This document shows, in pieces, positions 16,173-24,378 of a stretch of DNA of 37,038 bases. The notes beneath the pieces are model-generated. The model was not told where the DNA came from. It saw only the letters and a program-made list of their open reading frames with translations, and ran no database searches. Position 1 is the stretch's first letter, and every line of letters begins with the position of its first letter. A program made the translations under genes and the position numbers. Origin of the DNA: Mangrovibacterium marinum (GTDB lineage Bacteria > Bacteroidota > Bacteroidia > Bacteroidales > Prolixibacteraceae); contig NZ_QAAD01000030.1 in the NCBI RefSeq assembly GCF_003046625.1, positions 1 to 37,038 of the forward strand, read 5' to 3'.

Positions 16173-18287
16173 TTAAATATAGGTCATATAGCTCTCGAAC
16201 AGTTTTGAGATAGATGTCGGTTCGCCGATAATGGTCAGGATATCGCGCTCCTCAAGCACTGTATTTCCATGTGGTGGAAAGGACTTCTGGTTACGTTCAA
16301 CCAGTGCTACAAGTACGTCGGGCGGAAATTTAATTTCTTTTAGCGGCTTGCCAATCATCTCGGCCTGAAGGGTGCCACGCAGCAGCTGTACGGTAATGAA
16401 ACGTTCGTTCTGTAACAGATACTCCTTAATTTTCCGATGATTGCTGTGTGCCAAGATTTCCGACACAAAACCCTCGCGCTCAACAATGCTGACAATGCGC
16501 GACAACATCCGCAGCTGCATGCGAACATCCGCCGCCGGGCTCACCAAAAAGAAGAAAACTTTAATGGTATCTTCCCCGCTGATGTTGCCCTTGGTCACCG
16601 GTTTACGGATTCCCTGGTCTGCCAAAACAATATAAAGCGTGGGAACATCTATTTCCTCCAGCTTTGCAAATAAAACCGCCACCTCAGCAATGGTCAGCGA
16701 TGTATCAATCGTTGATGCCGTCAGGAAATCATCCTGCACCTCCTGTTGTTGGATATCCAGTTCGCGTGAAAACTGTTCCGACATCTTTTCAACCAATGTC
16801 TCGAAATCCATTCCTTCGTCCAGGCGGAAGATGGTCGATTTAATGATAGTCTCGTCGAAAGGATCCCCCTGCCGCAAGCCTTTTTCCTTAAGAATGATCA
16901 TAAATTCATTCTCCAACTCGGTATGCTGATGCTGTCCCAACAAGGCGAACCAATGATAAATAGCCCCCTCACGCTTCACCTTTGCCCGGGCGTAATAATA
17001 ATACCACAAGGCGGCCACCAAAATGATGAACAAGCTAAACAGCACCGCCGGCCACCCCATGTAGGCAATTAAGACAAACGAGATCAGGATACCGGCAATT
17101 TGCATCAATGGAAACAAGGGCGACTTAAAACCGGGGTCGTACGACTGAATGTTACTCTTGCGAAAAACAATGACCGCAAAATTGATCAGCATAAAAATAA
17201 TCAGGTTGAAGGTACTGGCCATTTTAGCGATTCCTTCCTCGCTCAACACCAGGATGAAAACAATAACCAAGGCTGCTGTGATCAGAATCGACAAATACGG
17301 GCTTCCTCGTTTTCCCACACGACTCAGAGCCGGCGGCAGCAACTTGTCGCGCCCCATGGCAAAGGGATATCGCGACGATGACAATAAGCCGGCATTTCCG
17401 GTGGAGGCAAAAGCAGCCATCGCGGCGCCAATCATCAGGTAGGTGCCCAGATGGTCGGGAATCCACTTAAACAGTTGCTTAACGGCCGTTGCTGCCGGCG
17501 CCAAATCAGAGGCCAGCTGCGTCGGCTCAATCAGCGAAACCATGACAAAAACCCCCAGCACATAAATTGCCCCTGTTACCACCAGCGACAACAACATCCC
17601 CAACGGAATATTGCGTTCCGGATTTCGGATTTCCTCAGCAACACTGGCGATTTTAGTCAATCCCAAATACGACACAAAAACAAAACCGGCCGTGGTGATC
17701 AATCCCTCCAGTCCGTGCGTTAAAAAGGGACTGAAATGCTCGTTTACTGCGGGAACAGCTACCTGGGGAGAGAAATAAATCCGGTATAGTCCGTCGATAA
17801 TAAAAACCACCAGGACGATGAGCAGAAAAACAACAAAGAAATTCTGCAGCCGGGAGGTCTTCTTGGCACCAACCAAATTAAAAGCCATAAAAATGAAGGT
17901 TGCCGCAATGGCAATTGTTTTAATGGGGATATCCCAAAAGATGGCGGCATAAGCCCCGATCCCCACCAGAGCAAAAGCTGTTTTAAAGACCAGGGCCAGA
18001 TAGGTTCCCAAGCCGCCGATAGTTCCAAACAAAGGGCCTAAACTGCGATCCAGAAAGAAGTACGCACCACCGGATCGTGGCAAAGCAGTTGCAATTTCGG
18101 CCATGCTGAACATGGAGGGAACAATTAAGATAGCGGCCAACAAATAGCCCACAAAAACAGAAGGACCGGTAAACTGGGAGGCCAGTCCCGGCAGCAGAAA
18201 GAAACCGGAGCTAAACATGGCTCCCGTGCTAATGGAGAAGACATCAAACAGTCCGAGTTCCTTTTTTAAACGATTCTTGCCGGCCAT
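16173..18287 (-). CDS. APC-family amino acid permease fused to EIIA-like and RCK_C (TrkA_C) domains
   Basis: Residues 1-435 form an APC-type transporter of about 12 membrane helices (FSSGFFLLPGLAS at the start, MAEIATALPRSGGAYFFLDR after helix 2). Two cytosolic regions follow. Residues about 476-625 resemble a PTS EIIA type 2 fold (start DETIIKSTIFRLDEG, late strand IKVFFFLVSPAADVRMQLRM). The spot where EIIA carries its phosphorylated His (PHAR-like) reads LFAK, with F540, so phosphotransfer is not expected. Residues about 634-695 fit RCK_C (MIGKPLKEIKFPPDVLVALV, then ERDILTIIGEP), a ligand-sensing domain of ion and amino acid transporters. The tail probably gates uptake in response to a small ligand, which is inference. 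The substrate is unknown. It lies 142 bases downstream of buk on the same strand. Confidence 0.88.
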   Translation of the reverse strand: MAGKNRLKKELGLFDVFSISTGAMFSSGFFLLPGLASQFTGPSVFVGYLLAAILIVPSMFSMAEIATALPRSGGAYFFLDRSLGPLFGTIGGLGTYLALVFKTAFALVGIGAYAAIFWDIPIKTIAIAATFIFMAFNLVGAKKTSRLQNFFVVFLLIVLVVFIIDGLYRIYFSPQVAVPAVNEHFSPFLTHGLEGLITTAGFVFVSYLGLTKIASVAEEIRNPERNIPLGMLLSLVVTGAIYVLGVFVMVSLIEPTQLASDLAPAATAVKQLFKWIPDHLGTYLMIGAAMAAFASTGNAGLLSSSRYPFAMGRDKLLPPALSRVGKRGSPYLSILITAALVIVFILVLSEEGIAKMASTFNLIIFMLINFAVIVFRKSNIQSYDPGFKSPLFPLMQIAGILISFVLIAYMGWPAVLFSLFIILVAALWYYYYARAKVKREGAIYHWFALLGQHQHTELENEFMIILKEKGLRQGDPFDETIIKSTIFRLDEGMDFETLVEKMSEQFSRELDIQQQEVQDDFLTASTIDTSLTIAEVAVLFAKLEEIDVPTLYIVLADQGIRKPVTKGNISGEDTIKVFFFLVSPAADVRMQLRMLSRIVSIVEREGFVSEILAHSNHRKIKEYLLQNERFITVQLLRGTLQAEMIGKPLKEIKFPPDVLVALVERNQKSFPPHGNTVLEERDILTIIGEPTSISKLFESYMTYI

Positions 18288-18429
18288 AACGAAAGATTAC
18301 GGTTAGGAATGGTATTTCTAAATATACAACTTTTTCGCTGCCACAAAAGCCAATCGCCCACATTTAGGCGAAGGGTGAAGTCATCGCGTCCGGGCTGTGT
18401 AGCTTGCCCCCTAAAGCCACAGAGTGAAA

Positions 18430-19524
18430 CTACATCCGGGGGTTATATTTCCTGCAGGCGAGCTCGCCGCGTGCCACCATCAGCGCATTCATGGCCAGGG
18501 CTTCCAGCTCATCCTCGCCGGGATACACAAAAATGGGGGCTATAAAGGCCACCCGCTGCTTTATTTTCCCCACGAGAAGATCGCTGTACGCCATTCCTCC
18601 GGTGAGTAAGATCGCATCCACCTGTCCCGACAACACAGCCGCCATTTCGCCAATACACTTGGCCACCTGGTAGGTCAAGGCCTCTTCGATAAACTGCGCC
18701 TGCCGATCGCCGTCGTCGGCTCTTTTACGAACATCGAGCGCATTATTGGTGCCCAGGTAGGCCACATAGCCCCCCTCGCCCACCACCATCCGGTAGATTT
18801 CATCTTTTGAATATCGCCCGCTGAAGCACAAGTCAATCAGCTGTCCCACCGGAAGGCCGCCACTGCGCTCGGGACTAAAAGGCCCGTCTCCGTCCAGGGC
18901 GTTGTTCACATCCACAACCCGTCCGTTCAGGTGTGCGCCAACCGAAATGCCACCGCCCAGATGAACCACAATCAAGCGCAAATCTTCATAATGAGTTCCT
19001 GTTTTTCGCGCGTGCAAACGAGCTGTTGCCTTTTGGTTTAAAGCATGAAAGATCGATCGCTTTTCAAACTTAGGATGCCCAGTTATGCGGGCCAGCGGAT
19101 CCAGCTCGTCGGTCACCACCGGGTCGGCAATGTAGGCTCGGGCTCCCGGAATTTGCGAGGCAATATAATCGGCGATAATGGGCCCCAGGTTACTGGCATG
19201 CTTGCCGTAAATACCCTGCCGGGCATGTTCCAGCATTTGTTGATCGACCTGGTACACCCCCGACTCAAGCGGATATGTTAAGCCTCCGCGACCAATGATG
19301 TGCCGGATCCTGTCGATCTCGATTCCGGCCTCCACCAGCGCATCGATGATCATTCCCTTACGGTAGCCAAACTGCTCAATAATGTCGGCATAAACGGATA
19401 GTTCTTCGACCGAATGGCGCAGTGTTTTATTTAACACACAGCGTTCATTTTCGTAAACGGCAAACTTGGTCGATGTCGATCCCGGATTAATCGCTAATAT
19501 GTAGTGTTTTTTCTTTAAATTCAT
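18430..19524 (-). CDS. buk: Butyrate kinase
   Basis: Converts butyryl (or branched-chain acyl) phosphate and ADP to the acid and ATP; member of the ASKHA acid kinases. Seen: the phosphate-1 loop AINPGSTSTKFAVYE at the N-terminus, IGRGGLTYPLESGVY, VVHLGGGISVGAH, and the adenosine-site LTGGMAYS. IGRGGL and DGDGPFSPERSGGLP separate Buk from acetate kinase. The frame can open at a TTG at 19527; the ATG at 19524 is preferred (364 aa, family-normal). Ptb lies 141 bases upstream on the same strand, so the two form the usual ptb-buk pair. Confidence 0.95.
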   Translation of the reverse strand: MNLKKKHYILAINPGSTSTKFAVYENERCVLNKTLRHSVEELSVYADIIEQFGYRKGMIIDALVEAGIEIDRIRHIIGRGGLTYPLESGVYQVDQQMLEHARQGIYGKHASNLGPIIADYIASQIPGARAYIADPVVTDELDPLARITGHPKFEKRSIFHALNQKATARLHARKTGTHYEDLRLIVVHLGGGISVGAHLNGRVVDVNNALDGDGPFSPERSGGLPVGQLIDLCFSGRYSKDEIYRMVVGEGGYVAYLGTNNALDVRKRADDGDRQAQFIEEALTYQVAKCIGEMAAVLSGQVDAILLTGGMAYSDLLVGKIKQRVAFIAPIFVYPGEDELEALAMNALMVARGELACRKYNPRM

Positions 19525-19665
19525 CAACTTAATCAGACCGGCTAAGGTTCCGGTTTTGTTTCTTTCTTGATCTTATACCAATTGTTTTCCGGCGTGCAAC
19601 GAATTGAAGGCTCTATTCAATTGCGAATCGGCGTTTGGGCAAAGCAGCTGTTTTCTTTTCTCCCC

Positions 19666-20565
19666 CTAACTCAGCAGGGCTGCCAGCGCAATTGAGTTCA
19701 GTTTTGTTTGCACACTGTCGCCGCGCGAGGATAATACAGCCGGAACTTTAGAGCCCACCACCACGGCGGCCTGTTGCGACTGGCACAACTTCGTACTCAT
19801 TTTATAGAACACATTGCCCGCATCGATGTTGGGAAATAACAAACAGTCGGCATCGCCGGCAACCACCGACTGCACCTTCTTGATGCTTGCCGACTCGGCA
19901 TCGATGGCCACATCCAAGCCCATGGGACCATCAACAAAAGCACCCTGAATTTGGCCGCGGTCGGCCATTTTTGCAAGCATAGCCGCATCCACGCAAGCCG
20001 GAATGGATGGAATAACCTGCTCGGTTGCTGCAATCAGGGCCACCTTGGGCTTTTCGATACCAAACTTCTGCGCTGTCCGAATCAAATAGCCAAGCAACAC
20101 CGCTTTCTGCTTTAAGTCGGGATAGGGAATGATGGCCACATCGCTCGCAAAAAGCAGTTTGTGGTAATGCGGATTTTCGAACACCGTAACATGACTTAAC
20201 AGCCCTTCGGGACCAACCATTTCATAGTCCTTATTCAACAGTGCACGCATATATTTATCGGTGCTGATAAGTCCCTTCATCAAACAGTCGGCCTTCAGCT
20301 CGGCAATCAGCTCGAGGGCCAAGCGGGCAGCCTGCTCTTCGCCGGAAGCAGGAATGAGCTCGAAACGATCGCCGGAAATCCCGAGCGCAGAGCAACTGCT
20401 TCTGATTTGTTTTTCATCGCCGGTCACCAACACATCAACCAAGCCCAGCTCAACAGCCCGCGAAGCTGCCCCAAGGCTATGCTGGTCTACGCCGTTGACA
20501 AGCACCATCCTGCGGCGCTTCCCTGTTTGCGCTGCCTTCAGCAGTTCATCTAATTTATTCATCAT
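19666..20565 (-). CDS. ptb: Phosphate butyryltransferase
   Basis: Exchanges CoA for phosphate on butyryl-CoA or a related acyl-CoA, giving the substrate of Buk. At 299 residues it has the Ptb rather than the Pta length. Seen: ADCLMKGLISTDKYMRALLN, then LSHVTVFENPHYHKLL, QGAFVDGPMGLDVAI and LLFPNIDAGNVFYK, all typical of the PTA_PTB family's Ptb branch. Two adjacent ATG codons open the frame; the first is used. It begins 89 bases past the ackA terminator hairpin, so it should have its own promoter, but none was recognised in the short gap. Confidence 0.94.
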   Translation of the reverse strand: MMNKLDELLKAAQTGKRRRMVLVNGVDQHSLGAASRAVELGLVDVLVTGDEKQIRSSCSALGISGDRFELIPASGEEQAARLALELIAELKADCLMKGLISTDKYMRALLNKDYEMVGPEGLLSHVTVFENPHYHKLLFASDVAIIPYPDLKQKAVLLGYLIRTAQKFGIEKPKVALIAATEQVIPSIPACVDAAMLAKMADRGQIQGAFVDGPMGLDVAIDAESASIKKVQSVVAGDADCLLFPNIDAGNVFYKMSTKLCQSQQAAVVVGSKVPAVLSSRGDSVQTKLNSIALAALLS

Positions 20566-20653
20566 AGCGCTGTATTTTTGCTAGTCAAGTTAACATTTCA
20601 TTTCGGATTAATCCCAATCTTTTGGCATACTTTACAGCTTCAGAAGCTGCTGT

Positions 20654-20697
20654 AAAACAAAAAATCCGATACTCGGGAGTATCGGATTTTTTGTTTT
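20654..20697 (-). terminator. Perfect intrinsic terminator after ackA (possibly bidirectional)
   Basis: Two fully complementary 21-base arms (20654-20674 and 20677-20697) flank a 2-base GG centre. The GC-rich core is ATCCGATACTC with GAGTATCGGAT, flanked by A-runs and T-runs, so it can work on either strand. It lies 48 bases past the ackA stop and closes the pta operon. Confidence 0.9.
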
Positions 20698-20744
20698 ATA
20701 TGATCGCTTTCGTTATTGCAACGCTATTTCAAGTCGACAAGCCG

Positions 20745-21956
20745 TTATGCTTTCGCGTTCTTAGCTACGATTTTCTCGGTATCCAGAGCAATCATCAGCT
20801 CTTCGTCGGTTGGCACAACCATCACTTTCACGCGTGAATCTTCTTTACTGATGATCCCTTCGTCGCCATAGGCTGCCAGGTTTTTGTCGGCATCAAGCTC
20901 AATCCCCAGGAAGTCCATATCGGCACAAACTTTTTCGCGCACATAAGTGGCATATTCGCCAATACCTCCGGTGAATAATACGATATCCACACCGCCCATT
21001 GCAGCGATATACGAGCCGATATACTTTTTAATTTTATAGCAATAGATGTCGAGTGCTTCCAGGGCTTTCTCGTTTCCTTCGAGCGACGCTTCGCGGATTT
21101 CGCGCATATCCGACGAGATACCGGTTAAGCCCAGCATACCGCTGTGTTTGTTCAGCAGGGTATTCAGGGTTTTCATTCCGATTTCCTCTTTTTCCATGAT
21201 GAAGGTGGCGGCACCCACGTCCAGGTCGCCGGCACGGGTTCCCATGATCAGCCCTTCGAGCGGGGTAAAGCCCATGCTTGTGTCAACCGACTTTCCGTGA
21301 TCGACAGCCGCAATTGAGGCTCCGTTACCCAGGTGACAGGAAATCACCTTCGCCTTGCTGTAGTCGAGGCCGGCCACATCGCAGGCGCGTTTCGACACAT
21401 AGCGGTGGCTGGTTCCGTGGAAACCGTAACGACGGATTCCGTATTTTTTATACAGCACATGCGGGATACCATACATATAAGCTTTGGGGTCCATGGTTTG
21501 GTGAAAAGCGGTATCGAACACCCCAACCTGAGGGATTCCCGGGATCAACTCTTCCATCGCCTCAATCCCTTTAATGTTGGGTGGGTTATGCAAGGGGGCC
21601 AGGTCGGTACATTTCACCAGCGCATCGATCACCTCGTCGGTCACAAATTCGCTGGAGCTGAAATATTCGCCGCCATGCACCACGCGGTGTCCCACCGCAT
21701 CAATCTCGTCCAGGGTCTTCAGACAGCCATACTTCTGGCTTGTCAAAACGCCCAAAACATACTCGACACCGGCTTTATGATCCAGGATTTCGCCTTCGAA
21801 AACGACAGACTGACCGCTTTCGGTTTTGTGCTTCAGGAATGAACCTTTCATTCCAAGCTTTTCAATTCCACCTTTGGCGATCACATGGCGATCGGCCATA
21901 TTGAAAAGCTGATATTTGATTGAACTACTTCCGCAGTTTAGTACTAAAACCTTCAT
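20745..21956 (-). CDS. ackA: Acetate kinase
   Basis: Makes acetate and ATP from acetyl phosphate and ADP. Family landmarks are intact: N7 in VLNCGSSSIKY, GHRVVHGG, FDTAFHQTM, YGFHGTSHRYVSKRA, HLGNGASIAAV, GTRAGDLDVG, LFTGGIGEYA and the late PTDEELMIA. Length (403 aa) is normal. It is the third gene of the operon pta, dehydrogenase-like gene, ackA, starting 13 bases after the dehydrogenase stop, and is followed by a strong terminator. Confidence 0.97.
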   Translation of the reverse strand: MKVLVLNCGSSSIKYQLFNMADRHVIAKGGIEKLGMKGSFLKHKTESGQSVVFEGEILDHKAGVEYVLGVLTSQKYGCLKTLDEIDAVGHRVVHGGEYFSSSEFVTDEVIDALVKCTDLAPLHNPPNIKGIEAMEELIPGIPQVGVFDTAFHQTMDPKAYMYGIPHVLYKKYGIRRYGFHGTSHRYVSKRACDVAGLDYSKAKVISCHLGNGASIAAVDHGKSVDTSMGFTPLEGLIMGTRAGDLDVGAATFIMEKEEIGMKTLNTLLNKHSGMLGLTGISSDMREIREASLEGNEKALEALDIYCYKIKKYIGSYIAAMGGVDIVLFTGGIGEYATYVREKVCADMDFLGIELDADKNLAAYGDEGIISKEDSRVKVMVVPTDEELMIALDTEKIVAKNAKA

Positions 21957-21969
21957 TTCAATTGATTTT

Positions 21970-22941
21970 CTAGCATTTTTGATCTACTGATTTGATCCGG
22001 ATTCCGTTCTCATCGTAATCATAAAAACCTCTTCCGGTAACTTCTCCCAGTTGTTTGGCACGCACCAAACGCTTGATGTAAGGAGATGGTTTATAGCGAA
22101 CATCGCCAAATTCGTTGTAGATGTTATCCATCCAACGCACGATTTTGTCCAATCCCATTTTGTCGGCCATTTCAAACGGACTGATCCGCATACCGAAGCC
22201 AACACGCATGGTTTCGTCGATATTCTCAATAGATGAAACGCCTTCCATCAGCATCTCACACGCTTCGTTCAGCATAACCACGAACATCCGCACGGCAATC
22301 AAGCCGGCCGATTCCTCCACAGGAATCACTTTCCGGTTAATCATCTGCACAAACTTACAGACTTTGGCATAGGCCTCGTCGGTGGTGTAAAGTCCTTTGA
22401 CCACTTCAACCATTTTTGCCTCGGAAGAAGAAATCAGGAAGTGGATGCTCACGCAGCGCTCTTTGTGTTTCAGTTCCGATGAAAGCTCGGTGATCACAAT
22501 TGTTGTTGAGTTGGTGGCAATGATACAATCTTCGTCCACAACCTGCTCAATCTTTTTGAAAATTGCTTTGCGTTCTTTCAGTTTACCGCCACGGTCGACA
22601 GCGCGAATTGCTTCAACAACAAAGTCGCAACCGGCCAGATCGTTATAATCCAACGAGCCTTTGATGCGCGAAAGAATTGCTCTTTTTTCGCCGGCCGTCA
22701 GCCCCCAGTGTTCAATGCGCTGGTCGAGCACCTTCTCAATATTGCGGTAAGCTTCGCGAATTTTGTCTTCGTTGATCTCGATAAAGACCACCTCAATGCC
22801 GTAGAAACTTGCTACGCGGGCAATATTTTGACCAACAATTCCGCAACCCACAATTCCGATTTTCGAAAACAGGGTTTTGGATTTTTCCTTTTTGATTAAG
22901 CCAAACTCTTCGATGGCTTCGTAAATAGTGTCGCTCGCCAT
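21970..22941 (-). CDS. 3-hydroxyacyl-CoA dehydrogenase-like protein with altered active site
   Basis: A member of the 3-hydroxyacyl-CoA (3-hydroxybutyryl-CoA) dehydrogenase family. After about 25 extra N-terminal residues comes the NAD-binding GCGIVG at 32-37, with E55 ending the second strand. The catalytic dyad is kept with family spacing: H167 and E179. Other active-site positions differ. The serine of ATNTSSL is Thr (T146 in ATNSTT), the usual HFFNPV reads HFLISS, and the conserved Asn of the IVNR motif is Val (V217 in LIAVR). The C-terminal domain is present to GRGFYDYDENG. The gene lies between pta and ackA with gaps of 6 and 13 bases, so it is co-expressed with them. Fold and cofactor are secure; activity and substrate are uncertain. 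Confidence 0.88.
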   Translation of the reverse strand: MASDTIYEAIEEFGLIKKEKSKTLFSKIGIVGCGIVGQNIARVASFYGIEVVFIEINEDKIREAYRNIEKVLDQRIEHWGLTAGEKRAILSRIKGSLDYNDLAGCDFVVEAIRAVDRGGKLKERKAIFKKIEQVVDEDCIIATNSTTIVITELSSELKHKERCVSIHFLISSSEAKMVEVVKGLYTTDEAYAKVCKFVQMINRKVIPVEESAGLIAVRMFVVMLNEACEMLMEGVSSIENIDETMRVGFGMRISPFEMADKMGLDKIVRWMDNIYNEFGDVRYKPSPYIKRLVRAKQLGEVTGRGFYDYDENGIRIKSVDQKC

Positions 22942-22947
22942 ATCTTC

Positions 22948-23952
22948 CTATTTTTCGAAGGCTGCTGCCTGATTACAGGTTATTGCAACCAAATTTACAA
23001 TATCACTCGCCGAACAACCTCTGGACAAATCGTTGATCGGAGCTGCCATTCCTTGCAGAATTGGCCCGATTGCCTCGGCACCGGCCAGACGTTGTACCAG
23101 TTTGTAGCCAATGTTTGCAGCTTCCAATCCCGGGAAAACCAACACGTTTGCACGTCCGGCAACGTCGCTGTCGGGTGCTTTCAGCTTGGCTACTTCAGGC
23201 ATCAAGGCAGCATCCAGCTGCATCTCGCCATCAATTTTCAGGCTACCATCCATCTCTTTGGCAATTTTGGTGGCATTGGCCACTTTGTCAACCAGCGGAT
23301 GTTGGGCACTTCCTTTGGTTGAAAAGCTTAACATGGCAATGCGCGGTTCCATACCAACAATGGCTTTGGCGGTTTTAGCCGTTGTCACCGCAATCTCGGC
23401 CAGCTGTTTTTCATCCGGATCGGGCATCACGGCACAGTCGGCAAACATCAGGATGCCATCGTGACCAAAGTGCGGATCGTTGACAAACATGATGAACGCT
23501 CCCGACACCACGCTTACTCCGGGCAGGGTTTTCACAAATTGGAAAGCCGGACGAAGCACGTCGCCAGTTGCATTAATAGCACCGGCAACTTCGCCGTCGG
23601 CATCGCCTGCTTTAATCATCATTGGTGCAAACACCAACGGATCGTTCAACATGGCCAAAGCCTTTTCTTTGGCTAAACCTTTCGACTTACGGATTTCAAC
23701 CATTTTGTCGGCATAAGCCTCGCGACGGCTGTCGGTTTTGGGGTCCACAATAACGGCGCCTTTGATGTTGACACCGATTTCATCGGCCACCTGGGCAATT
23801 TCTGCCGGACTCCCCAACAGAATAATCCGTGCAATATTTTCTTTTAAAATAATTTCGGCAGCTCGCAGAGTACGAGGTTCTGATCCTTCCGGAAGAACAA
23901 TTCGTTTCTGGTACTCCTGAGCATTTTTAATGACACGTTCCAGTAGTTTCAT
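22948..23952 (-). CDS. pta: Phosphate acetyltransferase (short form)
   Basis: Interconverts acetyl-CoA and acetyl phosphate. It is the short, catalytic-domain-only form (334 aa) without the N-terminal regulatory DRTGG part. Seen: RIVLPEGSEPRTLRAAEI at 17-34, DADGEVAGAINATGDVLRP, the catalytic-region MLSFSTKGSAQHP, the later LKIDGEMQLDAAL, and NVLVFPGLEAANIGYKL. It heads the three-gene operon with the dehydrogenase-like gene and ackA. A well-formed Bacteroidota promoter lies about 165 bases upstream. Confidence 0.96.
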   Translation of the reverse strand: MKLLERVIKNAQEYQKRIVLPEGSEPRTLRAAEIILKENIARIILLGSPAEIAQVADEIGVNIKGAVIVDPKTDSRREAYADKMVEIRKSKGLAKEKALAMLNDPLVFAPMMIKAGDADGEVAGAINATGDVLRPAFQFVKTLPGVSVVSGAFIMFVNDPHFGHDGILMFADCAVMPDPDEKQLAEIAVTTAKTAKAIVGMEPRIAMLSFSTKGSAQHPLVDKVANATKIAKEMDGSLKIDGEMQLDAALMPEVAKLKAPDSDVAGRANVLVFPGLEAANIGYKLVQRLAGAEAIGPILQGMAAPINDLSRGCSASDIVNLVAITCNQAAAFEK

Positions 23953-24117
23953 TTGTATAGAGCTAATTTTATAATACCTTCCTAGTTAATAAATACTTCC
24001 CGGTAAACCTTTTCTCAAAAAGTCGTTCTAGGCTTCATAAAAACAGATCTAAGGGGTACATTCTCAAAAAAACGGGTCAGTCTTTCAATGATCTTTTCAG
24101 GCTGAATATGATGTATG

Positions 24118-24147
24118 CAAAAATAAGGAAAATATACAGAGCCCAAA
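24118..24147 (-). promoter_or_regulatory. Promoter candidate of the pta operon
   Basis: On the minus strand TTTG (24147-24144), 18 bases, then TATTTTTG (24125-24118), a full match to the Bacteroidota -7 box TAnnTTTG. The spacing is one base under the usual 19-21. It implies a leader of roughly 160 bases before pta. Confidence 0.5.
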
Positions 24148-24258
24148 GCCAATAGCGCCACTTTAATTGGTTTTACACGGCAAACAGGGGCTGATTTATC
24201 TAATTTTCAGTTGAAATATTCGAACTTTGTGCAATCGATTGTATTGTAAACGGTGGAA

Positions 24259-24290
24259 TTTGCCCGTTCGTCAGGACTATATTAATTTTT
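24259..24290 (+). promoter_or_regulatory. Promoter candidate of the 2-hydroxyacid dehydrogenase gene
   Basis: TTTG at 24259-24262, exactly 20 bases, then TAATTTTT at 24283-24290. This fits the Bacteroidota -33/-7 promoter. The palindrome CAATCGATTG at 24232-24241 ends 17 bases upstream and could be an activator site. Confidence 0.5.
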
Positions 24291-24378
24291 CTTAAACTTT
24301 AAATCGGGCTCTCCCTACATTGTCCCTGCAAAGCAGCAATTAAATGGTTAACTTTGTACTACGCTACCTTTAAATATT

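Larger units (their letters stand above)
23953..24378. other. Divergent promoter region between pta and the 2-hydroxyacid dehydrogenase
   Basis: This 426-bp stretch has no gene. It contains a promoter candidate facing each way (24118-24147 for pta, 24259-24290 for the dehydrogenase) and a 10-bp palindrome, CAATCGATTG, at 24232-24241 between them. That palindrome is a possible operator. A second -7-like TAACTTTG lies at 24349-24356 but has no -33 partner at a proper distance. Confidence 0.5.

Noticed and set aside
16173-23952. A novel defence or mobile island
   Set aside because: All genes belong to known metabolic or transport families; no integrase, transposase, nuclease or attachment-site repeat was seen here or elsewhere in the window.
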